Assembly: GCA_963965975.1 (NCBI GenBank)
Contig: OZ014417.1
Span: 5,871,821 to 5,935,820 of the forward strand
DNA: 64,000 nucleotides
Source of the DNA: Xestospongia bergquistia
Lineage: Eukaryota; Porifera; Demospongiae; Haplosclerida; Petrosiidae
Direction: 5' to 3'
Shown here: piece after piece, positions 1-10,581 of the stretch
Position numbering within the stretch: position 1 is the stretch's first letter
Layout: each line of letters opens with the position of its first letter
Notes under the pieces: model-generated
Seen by the model: the letters and a program-made list of their open reading frames with translations, nothing else
Database searches by the model: none
Told to the model about the DNA's origin: nothing
Program-made: the position numbers and the translations under genes

Positions 1-1031
1 AAAGCCAGCAAACTATGATTTATTAAGTATGCTTCACAATGAAGAATAGTTAAAACAGTATAAATATAAATCATATCAATATAACAAGATATTAATATTA
101 ACATAAATAAAAATCAAAACATTATAAATCAGTTTCATTGATGTATACATCTGTAACATCTATATTTTACAGTTATCTTTGTAGAGTGTGCAGTAGTCAA
201 TGACCAAAGATATGGTAAGTCTATGACGTTGACTTTCTTTAAACTATACCATCTTGAATTATAATAAGAGGATGACCACTTAATAACAAATGTTGAGCAG
301 TAGTTCCAATAAAGTCACAGGATCAGGGACAAGAATGTCAGACATCATATACCTCCATTATAAGCTGATACTATTACTACTGTGTTTCAATTTGTACAAA
401 TGCTTTCGTTATCTAATGGAGTTAATTAAGAAATAATACAGTTATATTTTAACAGCTATTCTCACTTACATTTCATATAATAAATGAAGGGGATATACAT
501 ATGACAATAACCTCTCTTTGTCTTAGTAGCCATTTTGTTATGATGGGCGTGCCAACAGAAGGATTAGCCACACCTTCTTTACACTAGTCACCACATGAGT
601 ATCACGAGACATGCTGCACCAAACAGCCTGGATAGCATTTAGCTGACTCAGTCAACCATTAAGTAAGTATATAGCTAAAATAAGTATTAAAATAATTCTA
701 TAACATTCAGTAATTACTTATGTTGCACATATATCTCTTAATATAATGCTGGATATATTACATGCATCATATCTAACATGAAATTGGGCAATGTTGAGCT
801 ATGTACAGCATCATACCCAGACCTACATGTGTTTTCTGATGTTAGTAGGTTTGTGTATGAGACTATTGGAGTCTGACTTCTGGTTTGGTCATTGTCACAT
901 AATTCACTAATAGTTAACCTTCTTCATTTTAGGATTGATAATTAGAGACAATCAATATGAAAGTGTATCTCAATGACTTTAGAATTTACAGTACATTAAG
1001 TTATATGTGACTTGTTCTTTTATTCATTTAG
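1..1031. other. AT-rich flank, no gene recognised
   Basis: No reading frame with recognisable protein similarity is seen. A less AT-rich patch near 530-650 precedes the OSCP-like exons and could be an old 5' exon or promoter, but nothing in the sequence proves it. Confidence 0.4.
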
Positions 1032-2075
1032 ACTAGTTCAATGAGATATCTGAGTACAACATTACCAACAGGAGCAGCTGCACAACAAGTGTTAAAGTAA
1101 TTGTCTAAAAAGTCTGACGATGGGTATAATATTGGTCAATATTTTAATGAAGGAATCGTCTCAGTAAAGAGTATTTAATTTGGTTCTGTTAATTAAGTAC
1201 ATACATGCAGTATGTTGTCTTCCTCTCAACAGTCTTAAGCTAGCAAATTTATCTAGTTTATGTAAATTATAAAAATTATAGTAACTAGATTCTACCCTAA
1301 AATTGAATAAACCTGATATTAATAACATTACCAAACAGATAGACTGATGTGCATAAGACAATTTATTGTATAATACTAAATTATTAAATGGTATATGGTC
1401 ATTTGATTTTGATTTCTAACCAAAGAACAATATCCATTGTGATTTGTGACTAGTACATACAGTATTTATCATTTATATTATAGGCTCCTGTTCAAGTGTT
1501 TGGATTAGAAGGAAGGTATGTTCATGATTTGTTTTCAGCTGCTTGTAAAAAACATTATTAGAGAAAATGGAAGAGGAACTAAAAGACATTCAGGTAATTT
1601 ATAGATATTAATATAACTCTTATTATAACTGCTATTGTATAATTTATAATGAAGTACAAGTAGAGTGTATATGTACATGTAATGGGTTATATAATTTTTT
1701 TTAAATTAATGGATTTCTAAATTTTATAGAAACTGATGCAAGATTCACTAGCTCTCTCTGGTTTTATTAATAACCCTACCATCAGAAAACAACAGAAACA
1801 AAGTAAGTAATTAAGATAAGTTTTATTTAAATACTTACTCATCTTTAGCAGCTCTTAATGATGTTTTAAAAGAAGTATTCTGATCTCACTGTGAACCACT
1901 TTGGTTGGTTGTCCTTAATCCATAGTGACATATTATGTGTTGTCATAATAATTTTACAGGTGCATTAGCTGAAAATAATTGTTTAACCAAAGTCTCTGGA
2001 GTGATCAAAGCTTTTGGTACAATTATGAGTGCTTATAGAGGAGAGTCAACTGTGTTGTCATTACTGCATGCTAAA
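1032..2075 (+). pseudogene. Degenerate ATP synthase OSCP subunit (ATP5PO-like), five exon remnants
   Basis: OSCP is the stator subunit joining F1 to the peripheral stalk of mitochondrial ATP synthase. Five exon-like blocks follow the order of the OSCP protein: 1032-1096 (MRYLSTT, presequence-like, ATG at 1041), 1484-1593 (APVQVFGLEGRYVHDLFSAA, the conserved N-terminal motif), 1730-1802 (FINNPTIRK), about 1849-1902 (ALNDVLK then YSDLTVNHF) and 1960-2075 (LAENNCLTKVSGVIKAFGTI, then MSAYRGE). Several have GT/AG borders. It is broken: the phase between blocks 1 and 2 does not fit, there is a 1-nt frameshift with a stop in block 2 near 1553-1560, and a 1-nt frameshift in block 4 near 1875. The family's C-terminal part is not seen downstream. 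It looks like a decayed intron-bearing duplicate. Assembly indels are the alternative. The family assignment is from motif memory. Confidence 0.7.
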
Positions 2076-2122
2076 GTATAATAATATTAATTAAATGTGC
2101 ATGTTGTCACATTTGAATGCAG

Positions 2123-2320
2123 CTTAACAACAAATACTATTATGAAATCGTGAATGCCAGAGAACAAGGTTTAGTTGGAGTCCATACAAATGGAGACATA
2201 GATTTAACTGACATATTAGACAAGATGAGAAAAAAGAGAGTGTGTACATGTGAGAGGAGGAAAGAGCTTTAATATGAAAGATCTTATAAAGACTCTGTAT
2301 ATTGGATTAAAAAATACTTA
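2123..2320 (+). other. Unidentified exon-like coding stretch after the OSCP remnant
   Basis: An AG acceptor at 2121-2122 opens a reading frame containing EIVNAREQGLVGVHTNGDID and then DLTDILDKMRKK. After a probable frameshift near 2240 a second frame (RGGKSFNMKDLIKTLYIGLK) runs to a stop near 2320. It does not resemble the OSCP C-terminus. I do not recognise the family. It may be a remnant of a different gene fused downstream of the OSCP copy. Confidence 0.35.
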
Positions 2321-2439
2321 ATAGAGCAATTTTCAACGCATATTTTTGAATACAGGAAACATATTAAAAGAGCTAAAACAAATTTTAATTTCTCCGATAT
2401 AAAGTACATTACATATATTATCTAACATAAAGTGCTGAT

Positions 2440-3060
2440 GATGAGTTATTTGGTATGGTCCCAGTAGGTCAAGGCACTACGATTCGCTTGTTCTTCGTAG
2501 CATAGTTGAGTACTTTAGCAATCAACTTCATGAGAGTAGTTTCCAGCCAATGTTGTAAACAATGTACAGGCTGTGTATGTGCTGCTGCTGCGCAAAATTG
2601 CGCTACCGCCCAAACAGGAAGTGATTATACATGCGCAAAATTGCGCAAGTGACCATCAAAGGATTAAAAGGAATGAGTTATTATTACCACAGAGACTGCT
2701 ACTTCTATTGTTACCTAGAATAATAGAAATAGGTGGAAAGAACATCGTCCAAGGTCAAATATAGCAAATATAACTGTCCATTAATACTATACCAGTAAAT
2801 GATAGAACTTAGTTCATCTGCTAAAGCTCCTACAAGTTGATCAATATTGAACTGAACAATGTTAGCACGAAAACCAACATATCCAACTACAATACAAAGA
2901 TATGCAAGTGCATATATTACAAAAATGATTTATTAGGGCACAAGAAGATGCCATGGACAATACTTAAAAACACAGAAACCTAAAAATATAAAATAGTATA
3001 CATCAACTCTTATAACTCCCAATTGTAACAATGACCTGATATGAACTTAACAGACTATAC
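2440..3060 (-). pseudogene. Fragment of POT/SLC15-like peptide transporter (copy 1)
   Basis: This stretch aligns by eye with 7245-8105 in the same orientation. On the minus strand it keeps the motif NIVQFNIDQL followed by ADELSSIIYW, typical of a proton-coupled oligopeptide transporter (POT/PTR2, SLC15) membrane segment, but stops and indels interrupt it. The C-terminal half of the gene seen at 6466-7300 is absent. It belongs to the shorter arm of a segmental duplication. Confidence 0.5.
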
Positions 3061-3620
3061 TTAAAATATATGAAGTACTTCACAGCTATACTTGGGATAA
3101 GTCTGATGTACAACACCATTAGCATTACCATTACAGATTGCAATTACAATTTATTTATGTTGAAAATAAGCATAACCTGTTGCTTTTACTAATGTAGTAC
3201 TAGCTAAATCATAATTCACTTTTGTAATACATTAGTAATTAATAGTATTATATGTTGATATTTTTTATAACTATGCAACCTGTATATACTGTATTTAAAA
3301 TTAAAATCAATTTTTGCAATCAATTAACTTCTACAGTTTTGGTACATAATTTATATGTATAGTATAATTATAGTGATATATCATATATGATCTGTTTTGT
3401 AATAATGAACCACTTCTGTCAAACTGTTTCTATATGTGATACAAGTATTTGAGACTCAGGCAAGATATGTAGTGACTAGTGACACTGATAGTCTACAAGG
3501 CTATATAGAAAAGATTCACAATATTTTCAAATGTAATGTCAAAGTTTATGTCACAAAGAGTGTGACATAATTCTTTTACAACTTACTAAAGTGTGTTGTA
3601 TTGTGTATTGATTATCACAA
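3061..3620. other. Non-coding arm of the segmental duplication
   Basis: No gene is seen. About 3130-3290 matches about 8215-8260 joined to 12103-12220. This shows that 8261-12102 was inserted later into the second copy. Confidence 0.4.
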
Positions 3621-4201
3621 TGATAGGCTTATTTCACTAATCCTTTTGATCATTTTTAATGCACATATAACATAATATAGTAGTTAACATAACACCTTTT
3701 CATAATTCAAGTGCAAATAGAATACAGACTATATTATATGTATATATAGTAAGTGGATATTACCTAACTAATGAGACATTACAAAGATTCTTAAAGCTAT
3801 GACAATGAACTAATAAATGTTTTGTTATTAGTACTTGCCTCACTGACCTATAGATGTGCTAAGTAAAAATTAATGACATGTTAAAAGTAATCACATTATA
3901 CCAAATTTCATCTCAAATATTGGCATGCATCAATGCAAATCATAGGATGTATGACTAATACAGGGAATACAATAGATTTTTACACTGTGAATATATTTTT
4001 TTTCAAGGTCATGTTATATAGACAATGCAGCTGTTTCATGACGAATACACAGTTTATACACTATATATTTTTAGATGAAATTCAGACTCCTACATAAGTT
4101 CAATCTGATAATCCACCATGGCAAAAATGATATTATAGGACATTAAAGTAGAGCTAAAAGGTTAAGGCTATAGATGTTACTTTGTCAGCTGCTATGATTT
4201 A

Positions 4202-4202
<1 letters not shown>

Positions 4203-4236
<34 letters not shown>
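4203..4236. repeat. (TA)n microsatellite
   Basis: About 15 uninterrupted TA units lie inside the first arm of the 3.6-5.3 kb duplication. Confidence 0.9.
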
Positions 4237-4241
<5 letters not shown>

Positions 4242-4286
4242 TATATTATTTATATATTAATTATTTATATTATTATGGATATTCTT

Positions 4287-4716
4287 TTAGGCTTATATGT
4301 TACTACTTTTCTTAGCTATCAAAGTAATTTCATTTCATATATTGTTCTTATAATTATATCAACGTCACATATATGGTGATAATGAACAATGGAGGAGATT
4401 CTTTTGAATCAGGGATTTTTCTATAAATACTAAACTGATGGAGTGTAATGTACTTGACTACTTGCCTCATTATGGCATGCTAAATGGCCATATAATGAAA
4501 GTCATATGGAAAGTTACTGAGTCCATTTACTTAATATGGGTTCAACAGAAAGAAAATTCATGATATTTGGAGTGTACATGCCTATCCCTCTAGTAAGCTA
4601 ATCAAAAGTGACACTTTATTATCTCTAGTTCCTGATGTATATGACCTTTCTTCTATGATGATAACCTTAATATTTTTTCTCTGTGGCCTTTTACTCTGAT
4701 AAATCCCATTATGTTG
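4287..4716 (+). pseudogene. Decayed copy of the unidentified sequence at 12.3 kb
   Basis: It shares ordered blocks with 12320-12741 (for example TTTTTCTATAAA.ACT.AACTGATG and CTATGATGATAACCTTAATA). The 12.3-kb copy keeps a 111-codon frame; here the same region has stops. The function is unknown. Confidence 0.4.
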
Positions 4717-5310
4717 TATTAATATAGTCATCATAAAAGATAGGCTTATTTAACTAATCCTTGATCATTTTAATGCACATAATGCATAATACATATGTAA
4801 GTGGATATTACTTAACTAATAAGACATTGCAAAGATTCTTAAAGCTATGACAATGAACTGACTGTCTTGTTATTAGTAGCCACCTCACTGACCTATAGAT
4901 GTGCCAAGTAAAATTAATGATATGTTAAAAGTAATCACAGTATCCGTATATCATATTTGCTCTCATCACAGAAGCCTGCATGAATTCAAAAACAACATTA
5001 AACATTTACAAGTCATCTCAAGTATTGGCATGAATTAATGCAGATCATAGGATCTATGATACATACAATGAATACAGCAGATTTTCAAACTGTGAATAGA
5101 TCTATTTTATTTGAGGTCATGTTACATAGACAATGCTGTTTCATGACAAGTGTAGATTGTATATTTTTAGATAAATTTCAGACTCCTCCATAAGTTCAAT
5201 CTGATATCCATCATTGCAAAGATGACATTTTAGGACATTAAAATAAAGCTAAAAGATTAAGGCTATAGATGTTTCTTTGTCAACTACTATATATTATTTA
5301 TATATTAATT

Positions 5311-6465
5311 ATTTATTTTATTAATTATATATGTTATTTTTTATACAGTTGTGTCAATAACCTTGAATTAATTTCTGAAAAGGTTGACAAGACAAGTTTA
5401 GTGTTCTGTCACAAGATTATTTTTGGGTCTATGATTATACAATTATAGTTGTATTGAAGCAATTAATAACAAAAACACTGATAGTAAAAGCAGATGAATA
5501 TCAATAGATTTGTCAGAATTATGTACATTCAACATTAGAGTATATGACTGAGTATTCAAAGAGATCTAAAGTGCATCTGATTCTTCACCAATAAATTGAT
5601 TCAACAATGAAGGGTTACATAATTTAATCATCCCACATTTATTGGTTTTGTTTATTTATTTAATGCCTAGTGTGACACAAGATGTGGTTGATCAACTGAA
5701 TGGAGATTTAAAGAAAGCAAATATTTTTATATGAACTTATTAGAATGATTTAAGAAAGAGAGCCTTTTTTCAATCACGACAATTATTATCAAAGCTTGAT
5801 CTTTCTTACCTCATTAATACTACATAGGTCGTGAATAATATGATAATCACAAATAAATAAAAATGAAAGAGATAATATTTATATCTGTTAGTTTTTTCAT
5901 TGTTTATATCTTTCTGTGTGTCATCTAACCATTTACCAGTCTGTTAATCTATTCTTTTAATCTACGCTTTATATTTATTCATCTATTAATCCTTCAATAC
6001 ATCCAAATCCTTTTCTATTCACTGACCATCAATCCATTTCTGTCTGATCAGTAATTAAATGGCCAATAATTATGGGAATTATTACAAACTTCTATTCAAA
6101 CCAGAATATATAAACTGAAGATTGTATATAGTAGTATCCAATTTGTATTTCAAAGGTTTTTCTACTTATGCATTGATTTTGTACAGAGTAATATATTGTT
6201 GATTTTACAGTATATTATGTTAGATGTAATGGAACATAAACTGATTTGAAAATTATAGTTGCTTATGTGTGTGGCCTACTTTAGTCCACCAATATAAGAT
6301 TTACATGTATATAAAAGAAAAAAAGATTTCATTAACTTGAATTTAACAAACTTAATGACGGCCATCAATAATTTAAATGTGCCATAAAATTTATATGTTA
6401 AAATCACAACCACTCTATTTGTCACAATAAACTAACACAATTATGATAATTTTAAAAACAAAACA
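5311..6465. other. AT-rich DNA, remnant of the duplication
   Basis: No gene is recognised. The block at 5655-5770 (containing AATGCCTAGTGTGACACAAG) recurs at about 13318-13435 and marks the far end of the 2.4-5.8 against 7.2-13.4 kb duplication. Confidence 0.4.
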
Positions 6466-8050
6466 TCAGTCAGTAGAAAGTCCCATTTGTCTTAAATATT
6501 CTTCTTCCTGGTCCATATATCTTTCATAGTGTTCATCAACAATTTGAACTATATTCTCTCTCACACGTAACTTGTACCATTTAGCTAGTATTATGAATAC
6601 TAACAATATAACAAAGGTAACAATACTCCTAGTAATATAGAAATAGTAACTTGGACAGATAGATTTGTTATCACAGCCAAAAGGATATTTTGTATTGATA
6701 TTAATAAGACTCCAAAAGAGGCAAACCACATTCTAACCATCATCCCTCTCATTTGTATCGGAGACTGTGTTAACGTGAACTCCAAAGATGTTGGAAAAAT
6801 TAGTGCAAAAGCAACACATACAATATCTGAGGAATTAGTAATAGGTCATTGAAATACGACAAGTTATTCCTCTAGTACTTGAATCTAACCACAAGGGATA
6901 ATGTGGTTGCTAAAGCAAAGATTAATCTTAGATCTATTCTCTTCAACATGCTGGGAATATATTTATTAAAACAAGGATAAATTAAGAACTGATGTAGTAA
7001 CAGGAGGAAAGCTGTAGTTACAAACATCATTGTATTATTTGAAATAAACAAGATTTGAAAGATGAATTAATAGGATTAGGACCCTTCGTTATACTCAAGT
7101 ACACTTCATCACCACAATTGAATCCATCAATACAAATCATCAGAGGAATAATGTGAAACACTGTTTGAAATTATCTACTTCCTCTACTGCAAAAGGTCCA
7201 CCATATCTTTCTTTGCCTAGGTATAGTTGGGACGGGTAGTCCTCCTCCCAGTAGGTCAAGGCACTAAGATTCCTTGGATACTTGTAATTCCTGGCATAGT
7301 CGAGTACTTTAGTATTCAACTTGATAGGATTGATAATGAGAGAATTAGTTTCCAGCCAGTGTTTGAAAAGTGAATTATTAATACACCACAGACACTGTTA
7401 CTCCTGATGTTATGAATGATAGTATAAGAAAAAAAATTAAAAGAACATCGTCCAAGTTCAAATATAGTGAATACAACTGGCTCATTAATACTATGCCAGT
7501 ATATGATAACACTTAGTTCATCTGTTGAAGCTCCAGCAAGTTGATCAATATTGAACTGTACAATGTTGCTCGAAACCCAGTATACCCAATTGCAGCACAA
7601 AGATATCCAAAGACATATATTACAAAAATAATAGATTATTATGCTAATATGCTGTTATAATAAAATTCATACCAGAAATTATCCAAGCCAAAAAAACACA
7701 AAAAGATACCAGTAACAATGATCTTATAATGTTCTGTCCACATATCAGATATCAATCCAAGTATAATGATAACATAAAGAAGAGCATACAATATTCATTA
7801 TTAAAAACAATATCAGTGGTACTACTTGGTGTTTCACTTTGCTGAACATTGCTCTACATCGTATTCTCAAAGTATCTCATGAAGACCATGTAGCTGTACA
7901 TTAGAGCATCCCAGAGAATTACCAAAATAGCTGATCATGAAGACAAACAACAGAAATGAATAAAGAATCTTGGCTGACAACATGTCATTTCTCAAATGTT
8001 ATACTTGGAAACACAGAAACATAAAAATATAAAATACTCTTCATCAACTC
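6466..8050 (-). pseudogene. POT/SLC15-like proton-coupled peptide transporter, decayed (copy 2)
   Basis: Read from 8050 down to 6466, family features appear in the right order. They are GLISDMWTEHYK with a hydrophobic run (transmembrane 2-3 region), NIVQFNIDQLAGASTDELS (a POT signature region, about 7480-7590), LSALTYWEED and RYGGPFAVEEVDNFK (the cytoplasmic loop, 7160-7300), EFTLTQSPIQMRGMM (the late EF..aQSP..MrG motif, about 6745-6785), two final membrane segments, and an acidic tail ending QMGLSTD with a stop at 6466. POT proteins import di- and tripeptides with protons at plasma or lysosomal membranes. Several stops and frameshifts occur (for example around 7040-7150 and 6600-6740), so I call a pseudogene. 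Unrecognised introns could explain some of the breaks. The retrotransposon at 8261 lies just 5' of the preserved part. Confidence 0.65.
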
Positions 8051-8255
8051 TTATAATTCCCAATTGTAACAATAATATGATATATATGAACTTAAGAGAT
8101 TACACATCAAATAAGTGAACTATACTTCACTGCTATATAAATAAGAGGATAATTCAATATGCTGACAAAGATATTAAATATAAATATATAATCATCTTTA
8201 GTTATGTGTACATGATGCAATTGCATACTTATTTTTGTTGAAAAATAAGCATAAA

Positions 8256-8260
8256 CTGTT
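8256..8260. repeat. Target-site duplication, left copy (CTGTT)
   Basis: CTGTT lies directly before the LTR element and is repeated at 12103-12107 directly after it. This is the 5-bp duplication made by Ty3/gypsy integrases. Confidence 0.9.
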
Positions 8261-8494
8261 TGTGATGACTTATGAACTTATATTTTAGAATAAATATTAG
8301 AATAACAACTTCAACAACTGAACACAACCAACTCATACAAATATAACAGCAGCCAACACGCTGACTACCAACTGAACTAAAAATAGATATACAACAACTT
8401 AAATATATATACTAAATAAACAATTACATCATTATGACAATATTACTAACATTGGGTAAACATGACACATACATTAGATAAGTATTAGTCTACT
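8261..8494 (-). repeat. 3' LTR of the Mag-like element
   Basis: It is identical to 11866-12099. The terminal three bases seen in the other copy (ACA at 12100-12102) are replaced here by internal sequence (CCTTCTCC), so the join with the pol gene is not the original one. The pol stop codon lies inside this LTR. Confidence 0.9.
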
Positions 8495-10188
8495 CCTTCT
8501 CCACTCCTGAGTGCATGTTTAACAATTTGTACAGCTCTTTCCGCTTGACCATTTGAGGATGGATGATAAGGTGTTATTGTGACATGTTTGATACCATTTC
8601 CTTTCAAAAAGGTTTTAAATTCTTCACTTATAAAAGTTGGACCATTATCCGTTACGATTTTCCGTGGTAATCCATGAGTAGAGAAAACAATTCTAAGTTT
8701 TTCGATTGTCTTTGTTGCTGTAATTGACTGCATTACATGAACATCACTCCATTTGGAGTGAGCATCAATGAGGAGTAAAAACATATGTCCCATGAATGGG
8801 CCTATAAAATCTAAATGTAGTCGATTCCATGGCTGGGTTGGCCATTCCCAAGGGTGTAAAGGAGCCACTGGCGGTGTTTGGCGTGTTTCTTGACAGACAT
8901 TACAATTTTTGACCATTTCTTCAATGTCACTATCTATTTTTGGCCACCACACGTATGATCTAGCTAATGATTTCATCATGCTTGCTCCTTGATGAGTTTC
9001 ATGTAATTCCTTTAAAACTGTAGTACGACAACTTTTTGGAATCACTACTCTTGATCCCCACAATAAACAACCTTGGGGAACACTGAGTTTATGTTGTCTG
9101 GTCTTATAGGGATTTAGGTCAACCGAGTCCTGTGAGATAGACCAACCTGATAATACACATCTACGAATTTTTGTTAAAATTGGGTCACGATCTGTATGTT
9201 GTCTAATCTCTGCTCCACTCAATAACATAGTTGACAAATGGTCTAACAAATTTACTAACTCTCCTGGTAGGCAGTCTGACGAAGTAGTGACTGGTAATGG
9301 TAAACGACTAAGTGCATCAGCATTACTTATCTCTGTTCCAGCCTTGTAACAAATAGTGTACCTATATGCGCTTAATGTCAATGCCCATCTCTGAATACGT
9401 GCAGATGCCAAATGAGGAATACCTTTCCTTTCACTGAATAGAAAGAATAATGGTTTGTGATCAGATTCGATTGTAAACTCACGGCCATACAGATAATTGT
9501 GAAACTTTTTAGTGCCAAAAACAATGGCAAGACTCTCTTTTTCAAGTTGGGCGTACTTTTTCTCAGCTACTGTTAGAGTTCTTGAGGCAAATGCTATTGG
9601 TCTATTGCTACCATCTTCCATGGTGTGTGACAAAACAGCACCAATCCCGTAGGGTGATGCATCACATGTCAAAACTAAAGGTTTTGTGTCATCAAAATGG
9701 ACTAATAGTGAGTCTGCTTGCAAGGCCTTTTTAGCTACATAAAAAGCTGCATCTTCTTTGACTGTCCAGGACCATCCAGTGTTTTTGCGTAATAAGTTAT
9801 ATAAGGGAGCCAACTTTGACGATAAATTAGGTAAGAAACGGCTATAATAATTTATAAGTCCTAAAAAGGACCTTAGTTCTGCCACATTTTTGGGTTTAGG
9901 CGCATCCTGAATCGCTTTGACCTTTTCAGCGGTTGGCTGAAGTCCCAGGCTATCAATAATATGGCCTAGATATTCAATACTTGACTTTAAGAAAGAACAT
10001 TTCTCTCTACTTAATCGCAAGCCAGCTTTATCTAGCTTGTCTAACACAGCACTGAGATTCTCTAAATGACCTGCAACAGTTGAACCTGCTACTAGTATGT
10101 CATCGAGATATGCTGTTACTCCCTTACATCCTTGGAGGAGGCTATCCATGTAACGCTGAAAAATTGCCGGGTGCAGACGCAACACCAA
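8485..10188 (-). CDS. Retrotransposon pol, part 2: RT palm, RNase H, truncated integrase
   Basis: This 567-codon frame begins in the RT finger/palm region. It contains the catalytic YLDD box (YLDDILVAGS), an RNase H domain (DASPYGIGAVLSH and IESDHKPLFF), an HHCC zinc region (HQGASM...CNVCQ) and the integrase core with its DDE acids in LDFIGPF, TDNGPTF and GQAERA. Integrase normally continues for 100 or more residues with a GPY/F-type module. Here it stops about 18 residues after the catalytic Glu, at a stop inside the 3' LTR. The frame is displaced from the preceding RT fragment by a 1-nt insertion near 10170. The first Met is internal and not a true start. Confidence 0.93.
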   Translation of the reverse strand: MVLRLHPAIFQRYMDSLLQGCKGVTAYLDDILVAGSTVAGHLENLSAVLDKLDKAGLRLSREKCSFLKSSIEYLGHIIDSLGLQPTAEKVKAIQDAPKPKNVAELRSFLGLINYYSRFLPNLSSKLAPLYNLLRKNTGWSWTVKEDAAFYVAKKALQADSLLVHFDDTKPLVLTCDASPYGIGAVLSHTMEDGSNRPIAFASRTLTVAEKKYAQLEKESLAIVFGTKKFHNYLYGREFTIESDHKPLFFLFSERKGIPHLASARIQRWALTLSAYRYTICYKAGTEISNADALSRLPLPVTTSSDCLPGELVNLLDHLSTMLLSGAEIRQHTDRDPILTKIRRCVLSGWSISQDSVDLNPYKTRQHKLSVPQGCLLWGSRVVIPKSCRTTVLKELHETHQGASMMKSLARSYVWWPKIDSDIEEMVKNCNVCQETRQTPPVAPLHPWEWPTQPWNRLHLDFIGPFMGHMFLLLIDAHSKWSDVHVMQSITATKTIEKLRIVFSTHGLPRKIVTDNGPTFISEEFKTFLKGNGIKHVTITPYHPSSNGQAERAVQIVKHALRSGEGVD

Positions 10189-10519
10189 ATGGTAACCTAT
10201 TATAACGAAATAGCCCCTTGTGGGTGTTTATGGTAACAAATTCCTTTGAACTGTCTTCTAATGGCAATTGAAGGTATGCTTGAGACAAATCTAGTTTACT
10301 AAAATACTTCCCACCTGATAGCTTGGTAAACAAATCTTCTATTTTAGGAAGAGGATAGGTGTCTACTTGGGATGCTTGGTTAATTGTGACTTTAAAATCG
10401 CCACAAATCCGTATTGAACCATTTTGCTTAACAACAGGTACAATAGGAGCTGCCCATTTTGAAAATTGTACTGGTGATATGACATTGGATGCCACCAGCC
10501 TTCCTAATTCTGCTTCCAC
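10142..10519 (-). CDS. Retrotransposon pol, part 1: N-terminal reverse transcriptase fragment
   Basis: A 125-codon frame carries the RT motifs WAAPIVPVVKQNGSIRICGD, FSKLDLSQAYLQLPL and RLPFGVASAP. It loses frame just after the last motif, where an extra G appears against the neighbouring frame (near 10170), and it is 1 nt out of frame with the gag-pro ORF upstream. It overlaps the next frame by 47 nt only because of the lesion. Confidence 0.9.
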   Translation of the reverse strand: MEAELGRLVASNVISPVQFSKWAAPIVPVVKQNGSIRICGDFKVTINQASQVDTYPLPKIEDLFTKLSGGKYFSKLDLSQAYLQLPLEDSSKEFVTINTHKGLFRYNRLPFGVASAPGNFSALHG

Positions 10520-10581
10520 TTTCTCTTTTAATACAAATGGTACTGGTCTGGGCTTAAAGAATTTGGGACAAGCCCTATTGT

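Larger units (their letters stand above)
3620..5310 (+). repeat. Direct duplication about 1.1 kb apart (3620-4290 and 4738-5310)
   Basis: Blocks such as ATAGGCTTATTT, ACTAATCCTT, TCTTAAAGCTATGACAATGA and GACCTATAGATGTGC occur in the same order in both halves with small indels. They are separated by 4287-4716, which itself matches 12320-12741. A tandem duplication of a 1.1-kb unit followed by drift explains it. Confidence 0.7.
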
